Positions 1 through 9,190 of a stretch of 64,000 nucleotides of DNA are shown here, piece by piece. The position numbers and the translations under genes were made by a program. The notes beneath the pieces were generated by a model, which saw nothing but the letters and a program-made list of their open reading frames with translations, was not told the DNA's origin and did not search any database. Where the stretch lies: positions 120,777 through 184,776 of the forward strand of contig CANMJA010000006.1 in NCBI GenBank assembly GCA_947498055.1. The letters are read 5' to 3'. Positions within the stretch are counted from its first letter, which is position 1; each line of letters starts with the position of its first letter. The DNA is from an uncultured Tenacibaculum sp. Its GTDB lineage: Bacteria; Bacteroidota; Bacteroidia; Flavobacteriales; Flavobacteriaceae.

Positions 1-138
1 ACAATTCGTAATGTACTGCTTAAAAAATATGGCCAACGATTTAGTGAAGCTATGGCAGATATTTTTCATGGTGAAAGATCCTATCCTACAGATATAAAAC
101 AAGCAATTACTAAAAAAATTAAAGAATTGGTTTTTTAA
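1..138 (+). CDS. C-terminal fragment of an unidentified protein
   Basis: An open frame enters from the left edge and ends with TAA, giving the last 45 residues of a protein whose start lies outside the window. The tail is charged and looks helical, with many Lys near the end. I do not recognise the family and there is too little sequence to assign one. The next gene is on the opposite strand and converges on it. Confidence 0.6.
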   Translation, partial: TIRNVLLKKYGQRFSEAMADIFHGERSYPTDIKQAITKKIKELVF

Positions 139-197
139 AACTATACTTAATACAATTTTTTTAGATTAAAATTTTGCGTATTAAATGTTAACAAGGA

Positions 198-325
198 GTT
201 TAATTTATAGAGGTAGTTACTTATGTACTTTTTATTTACAGTTTCCTCTAAACTATATACTTAATATGTAGATATCTCCTCTATTAATTTATAAGTACAT
301 CATTCGAAAAAAATATTCGTAATTC
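198..325. repeat. Imperfect inverted-repeat region with a dispersed AAGTACATCA motif
   Basis: The gap after the partial gene contains several mutually complementary pieces: TTATAGAGG near 204 against CCTCTATTAA near 278, and CTTATGTACTT near 222 against AAGTACATCA at 293. The block at 293-325 (AAGTACATCATTCG followed by an A run) resembles sequences at 41373-41412 and, more weakly, 13110-13146. No coding potential is evident. It could be the remnant of a small mobile or palindromic element. Confidence 0.4.
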
Positions 326-343
326 ATATCTCTTCAAAAAAAT

Positions 344-388
344 AAAACTAGATAACCCGGATTTGAAACCCAAGTTATCTAGTTTTTT
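344..388. terminator. Bidirectional rho-independent terminator
   Basis: A perfect 13-bp stem pairs 344-356 (AAAACTAGATAAC) with 374-386, followed by a T run on the plus strand and by T-rich sequence on the minus strand. It sits between two converging genes and probably ends both, in particular the minus-strand DoxX-like gene that stops at 410. Confidence 0.85.
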
Positions 389-409
389 ATTTACTTTTTT
401 TAGTTCTTA

Positions 410-2377
410 TTATCGATTATAAGGGTATTCACTTATCCAATGAAAGCCTCTATTTATTAACAAAAGAGCATCTTCATTCATACGTTTGGTTTCTGCAAAA
501 ATTGTATCATTTTTAAAGATGAAATTAAAATCTAAATTAGTGTCTGTTTTCGTATAATTAAAATCGAAAGAATCAGATGTTCCTTTAGGTGAAAACTTCA
601 TTTTTTTGGTTGTAGAATCTATTTCAATTTTGTAAGAAATATTTTTCTCATTCATTGTTTCAATTTTTACGGTTCCTTCTTTTTCAAAGAAAATATTCTT
701 CCAAAGTTTATCATTTTTATAATTGGTTATAGTATCGTTATTAATAACGTAGTTTGTTACTTTATACACACCATATAACTCTGGTTTAGGTGCATTACTT
801 CTACCATATAGCTTTTTCATATCTAAAGCATTATAAAAACCATATCCTAAAGCATGAGTAATTATTAACACTTTAAGTACTGTAAGACTAATACTAAACC
901 ATTTTTTTAACTTAGGCCTTTTTATGATAGTTAATTTTTTTACAGGGTTATTTGTTACCAGAAACTGCATTACTTGTTTAATATCTCTAGATAATAAAAA
1001 CAACGTCATTAATACCAAATGAGTAGATAATATCTTAACAGGTACATCAAAAAAGTAATTTACTGCCATAACATTCATAGTTGTCATTAAAGTAATAACA
1101 GCAGCAAATGTTAGTGTTCTTCTAAACAACAACAAACCTGCTAGTACTTCTGCAATCCCCATAAATAAGTTATATCCCTCAGAGAAACCTAAAAAAGTCC
1201 ATGCTAATCCCATAGGCGATGACTCTCCATATGGCTGTAGTAATCTATAAAAATTAGGTTCTGAAAACTGTAATTGGATAACTTTTACCATTCCGTAACT
1301 AATTAACATTAGCCCAACATAATAACGGATTGCAGTTGTTAACCAATAATATAACCTCTCATAATCTCTTTGCTTCCTATCTATTATAGACCATGTTATT
1401 GCACTTAAAACAGCAATAACAAAAATAACCAACATTATTACATAATCATAAGTTGTATCTCCACTTCCATTAGTAAACGTAGTAATATTATAAGGAAGCT
1501 GTAAAATATTTTTTCCTACCCAAGGAATAAATTTATGTAATAATTCTGTAGGGTATTTCATAACATATTTTCCCCAAAATGGATACGCTCCATTATTTTG
1601 AAAAAAAATCATTAGCAAGAAATAAACAAATGAAAACTTAAAACCAAAGCTTCCTATCTTTGACCATCTATTTCCTTTAATTGATTTCAAGTAGGTCATT
1701 AAAGAGAGCGTGAATATCAAAAAATATAAAATAAAAAGGAAAATTCCTATATTAGGAATTAACCCTTCTGTACTTCCTGTTTTTTTGGTAATACCACTAC
1801 CTTCAACTAGAATAGAATATGTACCGTCTACTGCATCAGTATTTGAGTTAAAAGTAAACTCTCTTACTTTGGTAATTTTAGCTCTACCAATACCACTATC
1901 CCAACCAGGAATCACATTATTAATTGCTTCATTTTCAAAACTAGTATTCTCTAATTTTATAGGTTGAAACTCTCCCTTATTATCTTCAATATAAAGTTCA
2001 AATTTATCAAAATAAAACTTACCATTATTATAACAAATAACTCCTATGTTTATTTTTTCAGATTTAGAATCTATAACACCTTCAACTGCATACGATTTCC
2101 ATTTATTAGAAGTTATAAGTCTGTCCCCCATGTTATCAAAAAAACCTCTACCTTCATTAGATTTATTATCTACTCTTGCCCATATACCAGCTCTTCCTTT
2201 ATCATCATCCGTTTCTACTCTAACAGATGCAATTACTTTAAATTTTTTTTCAGTATCGGTTTGAACCTCTATTGACTGTACGAAGGATGTCCAGTCTCTA
2301 GATATTTCAGTTACAGATTGTCCTTTTATAGATAAACAAATTAGAACAGTAAATAGTATTAAGTATCGTTTTTTCAT
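410..2377 (-). CDS. DoxX-like membrane protein with N-terminal exported domain
   Basis: A 655-residue membrane protein. Residues 1-20 form a signal peptide ending near the Gln of SIKGQ. Residues about 21-205 form an exported beta-rich domain with a carbohydrate-binding-module flavour. A membrane segment follows (about 208-230), then further helices at about 245-260, 312-332, 345-370, 403-420, 422-442, 450-463 and 495-515. The 345-465 block (ISYGMVKVIQLQF, then GIAEVLAGLLLF) resembles DoxX family membrane proteins. A soluble C-terminal beta domain of about 120 residues ends the protein. DoxX proteins are usually only 130-200 residues, so the flanking domains are the unusual part. The gene stands alone. 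The function is not known; the DoxX assignment is by pattern. Confidence 0.75.
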   Translation of the reverse strand: MKKRYLILFTVLICLSIKGQSVTEISRDWTSFVQSIEVQTDTEKKFKVIASVRVETDDDKGRAGIWARVDNKSNEGRGFFDNMGDRLITSNKWKSYAVEGVIDSKSEKINIGVICYNNGKFYFDKFELYIEDNKGEFQPIKLENTSFENEAINNVIPGWDSGIGRAKITKVREFTFNSNTDAVDGTYSILVEGSGITKKTGSTEGLIPNIGIFLFILYFLIFTLSLMTYLKSIKGNRWSKIGSFGFKFSFVYFLLMIFFQNNGAYPFWGKYVMKYPTELLHKFIPWVGKNILQLPYNITTFTNGSGDTTYDYVIMLVIFVIAVLSAITWSIIDRKQRDYERLYYWLTTAIRYYVGLMLISYGMVKVIQLQFSEPNFYRLLQPYGESSPMGLAWTFLGFSEGYNLFMGIAEVLAGLLLFRRTLTFAAVITLMTTMNVMAVNYFFDVPVKILSTHLVLMTLFLLSRDIKQVMQFLVTNNPVKKLTIIKRPKLKKWFSISLTVLKVLIITHALGYGFYNALDMKKLYGRSNAPKPELYGVYKVTNYVINNDTITNYKNDKLWKNIFFEKEGTVKIETMNEKNISYKIEIDSTTKKMKFSPKGTSDSFDFNYTKTDTNLDFNFIFKNDTIFAETKRMNEDALLLINRGFHWISEYPYNR

Positions 2378-2660
2378 TTTTTATAATTGATTCTGTTTGG
2401 TCAAAAAAATTAATGGTCTTTTAAAAGCATTTAACTAAAGTAGTTTTAAAAATTATTATTAGAATTCTAAACTAACATTTTCTAGTAATTAAAACCTTCT
2501 TTTTTAAATACTCTTACATCTAAAGAGAACAAATATTCTTCTAATTTTTATCTATACATCTAAGAGTATTTATAAAAATGAGGTTTACTTTTAAGTTCTA
2601 CAATGAAAAATTCAAAAGTGCAATCGCTTGTTTCATATTTGTTATTTATTAAATTAAAGG

Positions 2661-2820
2661 AGTTCAATGTAAGAAAAACATGCCTGTTCGAGTGAAACTC
2701 TGAAAGAATTTAATATCGAGAACCCCTATTTTTCGTTTTTAAATTGTCTTTCTCGATACAATTTTCTATCGAAAATCACTCGAAATGACAATTTAAAAAG
2801 TTAACACCCTTATACCGAAT
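2661..2820 (-). repeat. Dispersed MITE-like repeat, copy A
   Basis: The reverse complement of this segment aligns over about 160 bp with 13163-13324. Shared blocks include GATTTTCGATAGAAAATTGT, GAGAAAGACAATTTAAAAA, ATTAAATTCTTTCAGA and TGTTTTTCTTACAT. The two ends of the copy resemble each other in inverted orientation (CTTACATTGAACTC at one end, CTTATACCGAATTC at the other), and there is internal dyad symmetry around the TCGATA/TATCGA pair. There is no reading frame, which fits a non-autonomous palindromic element. Confidence 0.75.
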
Positions 2821-2902
2821 TCACGTTACATTAGCTATAAAGCATAAAAAATATTTCTTTAATTTACATATGCTTATTATTTATTTTAAAATGAATTAAC
2901 AA

Positions 2903-2934
2903 AAAACCTCTTGAAACTTAATTCAAGAGGTTTT
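2903..2934 (-). terminator. Terminator of the M36 protease gene
   Basis: A perfect 13-bp stem (AAAACCTCTTGAA with its complement) has a 6-nt loop and, read on the minus strand, ends in a T run. It lies 54 bp past the stop of the protease gene. Confidence 0.85.
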
Positions 2935-2987
2935 ATCATATTTCTTTATTCTTTCTTTTAGTACTTTAATGGTACTACAACTCTTCC

Positions 2988-5900
2988 CTATTTAATAATA
3001 AATCGTTTATTTGTTTCTGTAAATTCATTTTCTAATCTTAAAATATAAACTCCAGATTGGAAACGATCTATGTTAATAGTTCTGTTATCATTTATAGCAC
3101 CTCTTTCAATTACTTGACCTAACATATTTATTACTGAATAAGAAGCATCAGATAAACTTCTATTTGGGCCAACTACTTTTAAAAGATATCCTTTACTAAC
3201 TGGGTTTGGTGCAATTTGAATAGAAGTAAACACATCTTCATCTTCATCTCCTAACACATCTGTTCTTGTTCCAAAGCTTCTAACTGCAACAGAAGAGCTA
3301 CCACAAGATCCTTCATAAATTCTTACATTGCTAAAAGTAGAAGTATTACCAGAACCGTTATCGTTATCATTAATAAAGACTAATCTATCCATACTTCCAG
3401 TATAAGAATCTCCAACAGGAATTACATAAGTAGTGGTTCCTCCTGCATAATTATCAAAATTCGTGATTCCATAATTTTGGGTACCGTGTAGTTTAAAATA
3501 TCTAGTTTGCGTTAGAGTATTATCGTCTTCAAAACCAATTCCATGAATTTCTCCTTCAGAAGTACTATTAAATTCAAATTCAATAACTGTATTAGCTGTT
3601 ACTGTATAATTCATAGCTATAGACTTCCATGTATTGTTTGTCAATGTTAAAGACGCTCCAGAATTACCTACAGAAAAATTACCTGCACTATCTTGATTAG
3701 AAAAAGAACTTATGGTAAAATCATTAAAATCTAAAGCTTCACAAGTAGAACCTGGGTTTCCTCCACCAGACGATTCTCCAATAGCAACAGCATCAATAGC
3801 AATATCACTTTGCCATCCACTATTACCATCACCTGTTAATACGTTAAATCGTAACTGTACATTAGAATCTCCAGCAAAAGAAGATAAATCTACTGTCGCT
3901 GTAATCCAATTATTCCCTTGATCTCCGCTCTGAGTAAATACAGAGGTCCATGCACCTGTATTATCTTTTCTAGCTTCTACTGTTAACGATTCAATAGCAC
4001 TACCAAACATATGGTATTGGAAACTAAGTTCTGGGCTAGATAATGAACTAAAGTTTAAACAAGGAGAATTTAAAATAGCTCTCTTATTTGGAAAACCAGT
4101 ACCATTACCAGAAGCCTCTACATAAATATATGTATTACCATCTGCTGCTGCACTAGGCCCAGTATTATTAGAAGGAGTACCACCTGAATTTCTAGTAAAG
4201 TTTAAATCATCACCTGAAGTAGCATCACTCCAATCTCCTAAATTAGATTCGAAACTTTCACTAAATGGAAAAGAAGTAATTTCTCCACTACACTCGTCTC
4301 CGCCAGGACCAGGACCTCCACCATCACAAGGATTTGTAAATGATACTGTTTGGTCTCTATTAGTATTAGTTCCTCCATTATTATTTTCATTAGCTCCTTC
4401 TCCTACTCCTCTTTCTGCAAATGCTTTCCAAATTAAACATCTATACTGCCCTCCATATAAATCTTGATCTGCTTGTAAAATACCATCACGTCCAGAAACA
4501 AACCCTGGATTATTCGCTGTATTTTTCAATCCTTCAATTACTAAAGCCATTGCAATATTGTTACCTCCAGTTCCATTATAAAAATCACTATCAAAACCTT
4601 CTTGATCTATTAACAACCAAGTCATATCCCATAAAATAGTAGCAAAAGCATAGCCAACTCCATGCGGTACTCTTAACCCATTAATATCCGCATAATCTGT
4701 ATCGTTAATTGATCTATCTGTAGAATAAGGTGTTGGTCTAATACCACCGCCAGTAATAGGTTCTCCCCCTACATAAGTTCCTACTCCTCTACGAGTGGTT
4801 CCTACATCTCCTGCTTTCATCGTAAGCATTAATCCAAACCAATCAGACCATCCTTCTCCCATTTGTTCAGACCCTCCTAAAGCATTTCTGTTTCTACCAC
4901 CAACTAAACGAGCAGAAATACCATGTCCATATTCATGAGCTATAATTACATTATCAAAAGAACCATCTCTTCCCGGATTCGTTCTATTCCATAAATACAT
5001 TTGCATTCTTGGGTTTCGACCATCTGGTGGTGTAGCAAACCTTGCATTATTTATATCACTTCCATCTTGAGAATCTGCATTTACAAAATCACTACCTGAT
5101 CCACCTCTTCCATAATTATTCTCTTGAAAATTACCACTCGCTTCATCAAAACCATATTGATACCACACATCATGCATAATATTATTCCAATAAAATAAAT
5201 TGGTGGTAGAAGCATTTCTATAAGCACTAGGGGCTTGACTTAAATTCACTGGAAAATCAAAATCTAGTCCATTTCCTCCATTAGGGGAAGCTCCTGTTCC
5301 ATCATTGCCATTTGCATCTTCTTGTGCCCATACATTATTACCCCTTGTAATCGTAAATTCTGCGCCATTTGCTCCGTTCGTATCATGCCATCCAAAAGGA
5401 GACGCAGTAGTATTGGCTGGATCTGTAACTATTGATCTATTACCATGATTAGGGCTTTCTATTGGCATTGCATAAACATTATAAGAATCTGGTGCAAAAA
5501 TCATAGATTGTTTTGCATAAGGCGCAAAATTTTCCGCTTTGTTAGAATTAAAAAATTCTTTTGCATTATGAGTTGTATGCAATTTATCATGACCAGGCTC
5601 TTCAAAATTACATGAAATTACCCAGTTATCTTCGGCTATAATTTCACTTGAGGTTATATCAACATAACTATTCCACCAGTTTTGTCCTCCTTTTTCATAT
5701 AAATTAACATTCCAACAAAGTTTTAATTGGTTTTTATCTAAAATATATACTTTTTCAACAATAATTGGTTCATTGTCTTTTGTTATTCCCGAATTTCTAT
5801 ATTCAGAGGCAACATTTCCTAAAATAGATTTGCTTGCTGCTTTGGTTAATCTATTTGCGCTTGGTAATTTATGAGACTTAATAACTGCATTTATTGCCGA

Positions 5901-6254
5901 TAATTCAGAAATAGTGGCACTTTTATTTACAGGTAATTTAGTTTTCAAATCTGTAACAAACTGATTTAAAGAATAATTTACTTTATTATTCTTTACAGAC
6001 AAATTATAGGTTCCATTTACAATAGGTAAACCTTTATAATATTGTGTAACGTAATAATGTGTTAAACCTTTTTTAAGTGAAGAAGCTGTACTTGTAACTT
6101 TCCATTCAGAATAATCTGTTGATGAAGTATTACCTTTCTTTTTAAGACTATTAAAATGTTCTTGAATTAAACCTAAATCTTTAGGTTGTGTGTTTTGAGC
6201 AAAACTAATTTGAAGCGCCAAAAATAGCACAACAATTAAGTAGTGTTTTTTCAT
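2988..6254 (-). CDS. Secreted M36 (fungalysin-type) metallopeptidase with T9SS sorting domain
   Basis: A 1088-residue exported zinc protease. A signal peptide (1-19, ending SFAQ) is followed by a fungalysin-type propeptide region (about 25-210). The catalytic part has HEYGH at 440-444, with Glu467 in GEGWSDW as the expected third zinc ligand. A Gly-rich linker (about 643-655) leads to a MAM-like beta-sandwich (about 662-826), then another adhesive-type domain (about 838-985). The last ~80 residues are a type A T9SS C-terminal signal (IQIAPNPVSKG ... SGVYILRLE ... KRFIIK). The family cleaves proteins outside the cell; T9SS would carry it across the outer membrane, with the sorting domain removed or used for anchoring. 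It is transcribed alone with its own terminator. The ATG directly precedes the signal peptide. Confidence 0.95.
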   Translation of the reverse strand: MKKHYLIVVLFLALQISFAQNTQPKDLGLIQEHFNSLKKKGNTSSTDYSEWKVTSTASSLKKGLTHYYVTQYYKGLPIVNGTYNLSVKNNKVNYSLNQFVTDLKTKLPVNKSATISELSAINAVIKSHKLPSANRLTKAASKSILGNVASEYRNSGITKDNEPIIVEKVYILDKNQLKLCWNVNLYEKGGQNWWNSYVDITSSEIIAEDNWVISCNFEEPGHDKLHTTHNAKEFFNSNKAENFAPYAKQSMIFAPDSYNVYAMPIESPNHGNRSIVTDPANTTASPFGWHDTNGANGAEFTITRGNNVWAQEDANGNDGTGASPNGGNGLDFDFPVNLSQAPSAYRNASTTNLFYWNNIMHDVWYQYGFDEASGNFQENNYGRGGSGSDFVNADSQDGSDINNARFATPPDGRNPRMQMYLWNRTNPGRDGSFDNVIIAHEYGHGISARLVGGRNRNALGGSEQMGEGWSDWFGLMLTMKAGDVGTTRRGVGTYVGGEPITGGGIRPTPYSTDRSINDTDYADINGLRVPHGVGYAFATILWDMTWLLIDQEGFDSDFYNGTGGNNIAMALVIEGLKNTANNPGFVSGRDGILQADQDLYGGQYRCLIWKAFAERGVGEGANENNNGGTNTNRDQTVSFTNPCDGGGPGPGGDECSGEITSFPFSESFESNLGDWSDATSGDDLNFTRNSGGTPSNNTGPSAAADGNTYIYVEASGNGTGFPNKRAILNSPCLNFSSLSSPELSFQYHMFGSAIESLTVEARKDNTGAWTSVFTQSGDQGNNWITATVDLSSFAGDSNVQLRFNVLTGDGNSGWQSDIAIDAVAIGESSGGGNPGSTCEALDFNDFTISSFSNQDSAGNFSVGNSGASLTLTNNTWKSIAMNYTVTANTVIEFEFNSTSEGEIHGIGFEDDNTLTQTRYFKLHGTQNYGITNFDNYAGGTTTYVIPVGDSYTGSMDRLVFINDNDNGSGNTSTFSNVRIYEGSCGSSSVAVRSFGTRTDVLGDEDEDVFTSIQIAPNPVSKGYLLKVVGPNRSLSDASYSVINMLGQVIERGAINDNRTINIDRFQSGVYILRLENEFTETNKRFIIK

Positions 6255-6442
6255 AATTATTGATTTTAAAGGGTTAATTTCCCTAAAATTACCAAAATCA
6301 ATTACTTAAGAACAATTATTATTAAATATTAACAAATAGATGTTCTATGTTTAAAATTAACATAATTTATTAAAAATAAAACAACTATTGAGTTAAAAAT
6401 TTAAACTTAAAATACAAAAATAATAAAAACACTATATTTAAT

Positions 6443-8059
6443 TCAAAAATCCTTTTTAACTTTCTTTAAAATCAAAAGATCTATCGGATTAATTCCTAAA
6501 CCATTTATCTCCTTTTGTGTAAAACGGATAACTTCATCATAGTATAATGGTATTATTGGCGCTTCCACTATTAATATACTATCCATTTTTTGATATAATT
6601 TATACCTTTTATTATTATTTACTTCCTTAATTGCTTTTCCATATAATTCATCAAAAGTGTCAGTGCTAAAATGGGTGTAATTTGGTCCGTTAGGCGTAAA
6701 ATTTTTACTATAAAATAAGGAAAGGTAATTTTGCGCATCTGGATAATCAGCGATCCAACTTGCCCTAAAAATCGGTAATTTCCCATTCGCTTTTCCTTGT
6801 CTAAGTGTAGAAGGAAGCGTTACATCTACATTGGTTTTTAAACCTATTTTTTGTAGTTCTTTTTGAATATATTCACATAAATCTAAATAATTACCATTGG
6901 TTGTAATGGTAATTTCTGGGTGTACATCTTTTGTTTCTTTTTTATATTGGTCTATTAATTCTCTAGCTTTAATTGGATTGAATGTATAGCCGTTTTGATA
7001 GTTAAAAGAAGGCAATCCTTTAGGTATAAAACCATGAAGTGCAGGACTTCCTATACCATTTCTTAAAAACTGCATCATTTTTACACGGTCAAATCCATAA
7101 TTTATTGCTTGTCTAATTAATTTTGATTGGATCGGATTTTTCTTTGAAGTATCTAAATAAAAACCTAAATATTCTGTATTTAGATAAGAACCTACTTGCA
7201 TGTTTATTTTATCTTGATATTTCGCCTGCAAATCTCCTTTAAAAGATAAAATTTCATCTTTGTAAGACCCGTCTAAACCTTTCATAAAATCTAAATTACC
7301 TTGTATAAACTGTAAAAACTCACTTTGTTTATCTGGTAAAAAAGTAATTGCTACTGCTTCTAAGTATGGTAATTTTTCTCCTCTTTCATCTTTCTCATAA
7401 TAAATTGGATTTTTTCTCAATACCATTTTCGTGTTCTCTACCCATATTTTAAATTGAAAAGGACCTGTTCCTATAGGATTTTCTCTAAATTTATTTTTAA
7501 AATAAGTAACTGCTTCTTTAGGAACTACTGAACAATATTTCATGGTAAGTAATCCTAAAAAAGGAGGAAAAGGCTGCTGTAAACGAATAGAAAAAACAGA
7601 ATCGTTTTTAGCTTCGAAACTAGTAACATTTTGTAATACCCAAGCCCCAGGAGAAGCTATTTTTTTATCTAACAATCTACGAAATGAATATTCAAAATCT
7701 TGTGCAACCACATTTCTGGTAGAGTCTTTTCCAAACAGTATGTGTTTATGAAAAAAAACATCCTTTTTTAAAGTAAAGTCATACACTTTTCCATCTTCAG
7801 ATATTTTCCATTTTTTAGCAATATCTGGTACCACGTGTAAACTATCCTCTAATTGAACCAATCCACTAAACAATTGATTTACTGCCCAAATATTTCGCTG
7901 ATCTTTTGCAAAAGCGGGATCTAGTGAAGTTATATTAGAGTGTTCATTATACCTAAAAACCTGATAATCTTTAAATTTATTCTCTTTTTTCTTACAAGAA
8001 AAAAGAACAACAAAAACTAGAATTAGTGAAAGTTTCTTCAAAAAAAATTTAATATTCAT
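6443..8059 (-). CDS. Peptide-binding lipoprotein (solute-binding protein family 5)
   Basis: A 538-residue lipoprotein: a short hydrophobic signal is followed by a lipobox ending at Cys22 (VLFSC). The rest matches the OppA/DppA-like family 5 solute-binding fold, with the family's Asn/Asp-Pro region near the N-terminus (ITSLDPAFAKD), the early block KKWKISEDGKVYDFTLKK and the late block ASWIADYPDAQNYLSLFYS. Such proteins capture oligopeptides or other ligands in the periplasm for an ABC importer. No permease or ATPase of that importer is adjacent; the neighbours are GNAT genes and the M36 protease. The partner transporter, if any, is elsewhere. Family confidence is high, ligand unknown. Confidence 0.9.
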   Translation of the reverse strand: MNIKFFLKKLSLILVFVVLFSCKKKENKFKDYQVFRYNEHSNITSLDPAFAKDQRNIWAVNQLFSGLVQLEDSLHVVPDIAKKWKISEDGKVYDFTLKKDVFFHKHILFGKDSTRNVVAQDFEYSFRRLLDKKIASPGAWVLQNVTSFEAKNDSVFSIRLQQPFPPFLGLLTMKYCSVVPKEAVTYFKNKFRENPIGTGPFQFKIWVENTKMVLRKNPIYYEKDERGEKLPYLEAVAITFLPDKQSEFLQFIQGNLDFMKGLDGSYKDEILSFKGDLQAKYQDKINMQVGSYLNTEYLGFYLDTSKKNPIQSKLIRQAINYGFDRVKMMQFLRNGIGSPALHGFIPKGLPSFNYQNGYTFNPIKARELIDQYKKETKDVHPEITITTNGNYLDLCEYIQKELQKIGLKTNVDVTLPSTLRQGKANGKLPIFRASWIADYPDAQNYLSLFYSKNFTPNGPNYTHFSTDTFDELYGKAIKEVNNNKRYKLYQKMDSILIVEAPIIPLYYDEVIRFTQKEINGLGINPIDLLILKKVKKDF

Positions 8060-8129
8060 TATTACAAAAATGTAAAATATAGCTTCACAAAGTTAGGATT
8101 CCTTTTTTTAATAAATAATTTAAAAGATA

Positions 8130-8630
8130 TTATAAAATTAGTTCATATTTTGTCTCAGGCAATCCTATATCTTCACTAATAAATGTTTTTACTTTCACAA
8201 AATTAAATTTCTCTAAAACCTTAGCAGAAGCTACATTTTCATCCACTACATTTCCTATTATTTTTTTCATTCCTATAGATTTGCAGTAAACAATTAATGC
8301 TTTACATATTTCTGTGGCATAACCATTTCTCCAAAACCTTTGTATAAATCGATATCCAATTTCATCGTTTTCTTCTTCATCTTTTACCAAAGCAAGAGTA
8401 CCAATAAATTCTTTATCTAATTTTCGCACAATAGCATATATCCAAAAATTATTTCCTTCTTTTTCATATTTAAAAATGAGTGCTTCTAACTCTTTTTCGC
8501 ACTCTTGCAAGGTTTTTACTTCTCCGGTAGCGTATTGTAATACTTCTGGATTGCTCTCTAACTCAAAAAAGGGATGAACATCTGTTTTTCTAAGTTTTCT
8601 TACTTCTAGTCTTTCTGTTTCAAAAATCAT
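8130..8630 (-). CDS. GNAT family N-acetyltransferase (RimJ/RimL type)
   Basis: A 166-residue GNAT protein starting with the typical TERLEVRKLRKTD opening. The block YRFIQRFWRNGYATE is the acetyl-CoA-binding motif A region in its usual RimJ/L form (GYA before the helix), and the C-terminal part carries NVASAKVLEKFNF, seen in nearly all members. These enzymes transfer acetyl from acetyl-CoA to an amine of a protein, small molecule or antibiotic; the substrate cannot be told here. It lies 4 bp downstream of a second GNAT gene and is clearly its paralogue. Confidence 0.9.
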   Translation of the reverse strand: MIFETERLEVRKLRKTDVHPFFELESNPEVLQYATGEVKTLQECEKELEALIFKYEKEGNNFWIYAIVRKLDKEFIGTLALVKDEEENDEIGYRFIQRFWRNGYATEICKALIVYCKSIGMKKIIGNVVDENVASAKVLEKFNFVKVKTFISEDIGLPETKYELIL

Positions 8631-8634
8631 AATT

Positions 8635-9153
8635 CTACTTTTCTTGTTTTAATTCTAATTTCAAAACAAATTCAGGCAATCCAGTATTTTTACAATATTG
8701 TTCTGTTATAATGTTAAATCCGTGTTTCTCTAATAATTTTAAAGACCCTATATTTTCTTTAACTACTTCTGCTATCAATTTTTCTAACCCTAAACTTTCA
8801 GCATATAAGATTAGCCAATCTAAAATTTCTGTTCCATATCCTTTTTTCCAATAATCAGGTAAAAATCGATACCCTATCTCATCATTTTCCAAAATTCCAC
8901 AAACACCGATAAACTCTTTTTCTTCTTTTAAAAATATTGCTAACGCTCCAAATCCATTTTTATAATCAAATGTTTCTAACCACATTTTCAACTTTTCTTC
9001 CGTTTCTTTATAAGTTAAAACTTTTCCTGTTACATATTGTACAACTTCTTTTTTACTTTCTAGTTTATACAATTCATTAATATCTGATAATTCTAATTTT
9101 CTAATAAAAAGACGTTTGGTATGAAAGGAAAAATTGTTAGACCCAAAACTCAT
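8635..9153 (-). CDS. GNAT family N-acetyltransferase (RimJ/RimL type), paralogue
   Basis: A 172-residue GNAT acetyltransferase. It shares with the downstream copy the TKRLFIRKLE opening, the YRFLPDYWKKGYGTEIL acetyl-CoA-binding segment and the NIGSLKLLEKHGFN tail block. The pair is probably co-transcribed and arose by tandem duplication. The start ATG faces mtaB across a 37-bp divergent spacer, so the promoters of the two genes must overlap. The substrate is unknown. Confidence 0.9.
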   Translation of the reverse strand: MSFGSNNFSFHTKRLFIRKLELSDINELYKLESKKEVVQYVTGKVLTYKETEEKLKMWLETFDYKNGFGALAIFLKEEKEFIGVCGILENDEIGYRFLPDYWKKGYGTEILDWLILYAESLGLEKLIAEVVKENIGSLKLLEKHGFNIITEQYCKNTGLPEFVLKLELKQEK

Positions 9154-9161
9154 AAATATTG

Positions 9162-9169
9162 TATTTTTG
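9162..9169 (+). promoter_or_regulatory. Bacteroidota -7 element for mtaB
   Basis: TATTTTTG matches the TAnnTTTG consensus exactly and ends 21 nt before the mtaB ATG, in the short spacer shared with the divergent GNAT operon. A convincing -33 TTTG is not obvious. Confidence 0.6.
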
Positions 9170-9190
9170 CATTTGGTTAAATGTACAAGA

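Larger units (their letters stand above)
2378..2987. other. 610-bp intergenic region: MITE-like repeat and terminator
   Basis: No supported gene lies here. The stretch holds a dispersed repeat copy (about 2661-2820), the terminator of the downstream protease gene (2903-2934), and AT-rich sequence upstream of the DoxX-like gene without a clear promoter match. Confidence 0.7.

Noticed and set aside
1710..2275. Plus-strand open frames opposite the DoxX-like gene
   Set aside because: They are antisense to a well-supported gene and have low-complexity, family-free translations.
9134..9190. Longer MtaB start at TTG 9134
   Set aside because: It overlaps the divergent GNAT gene and the -7 element; ATG 9191 gives the normal MtaB N-terminus.
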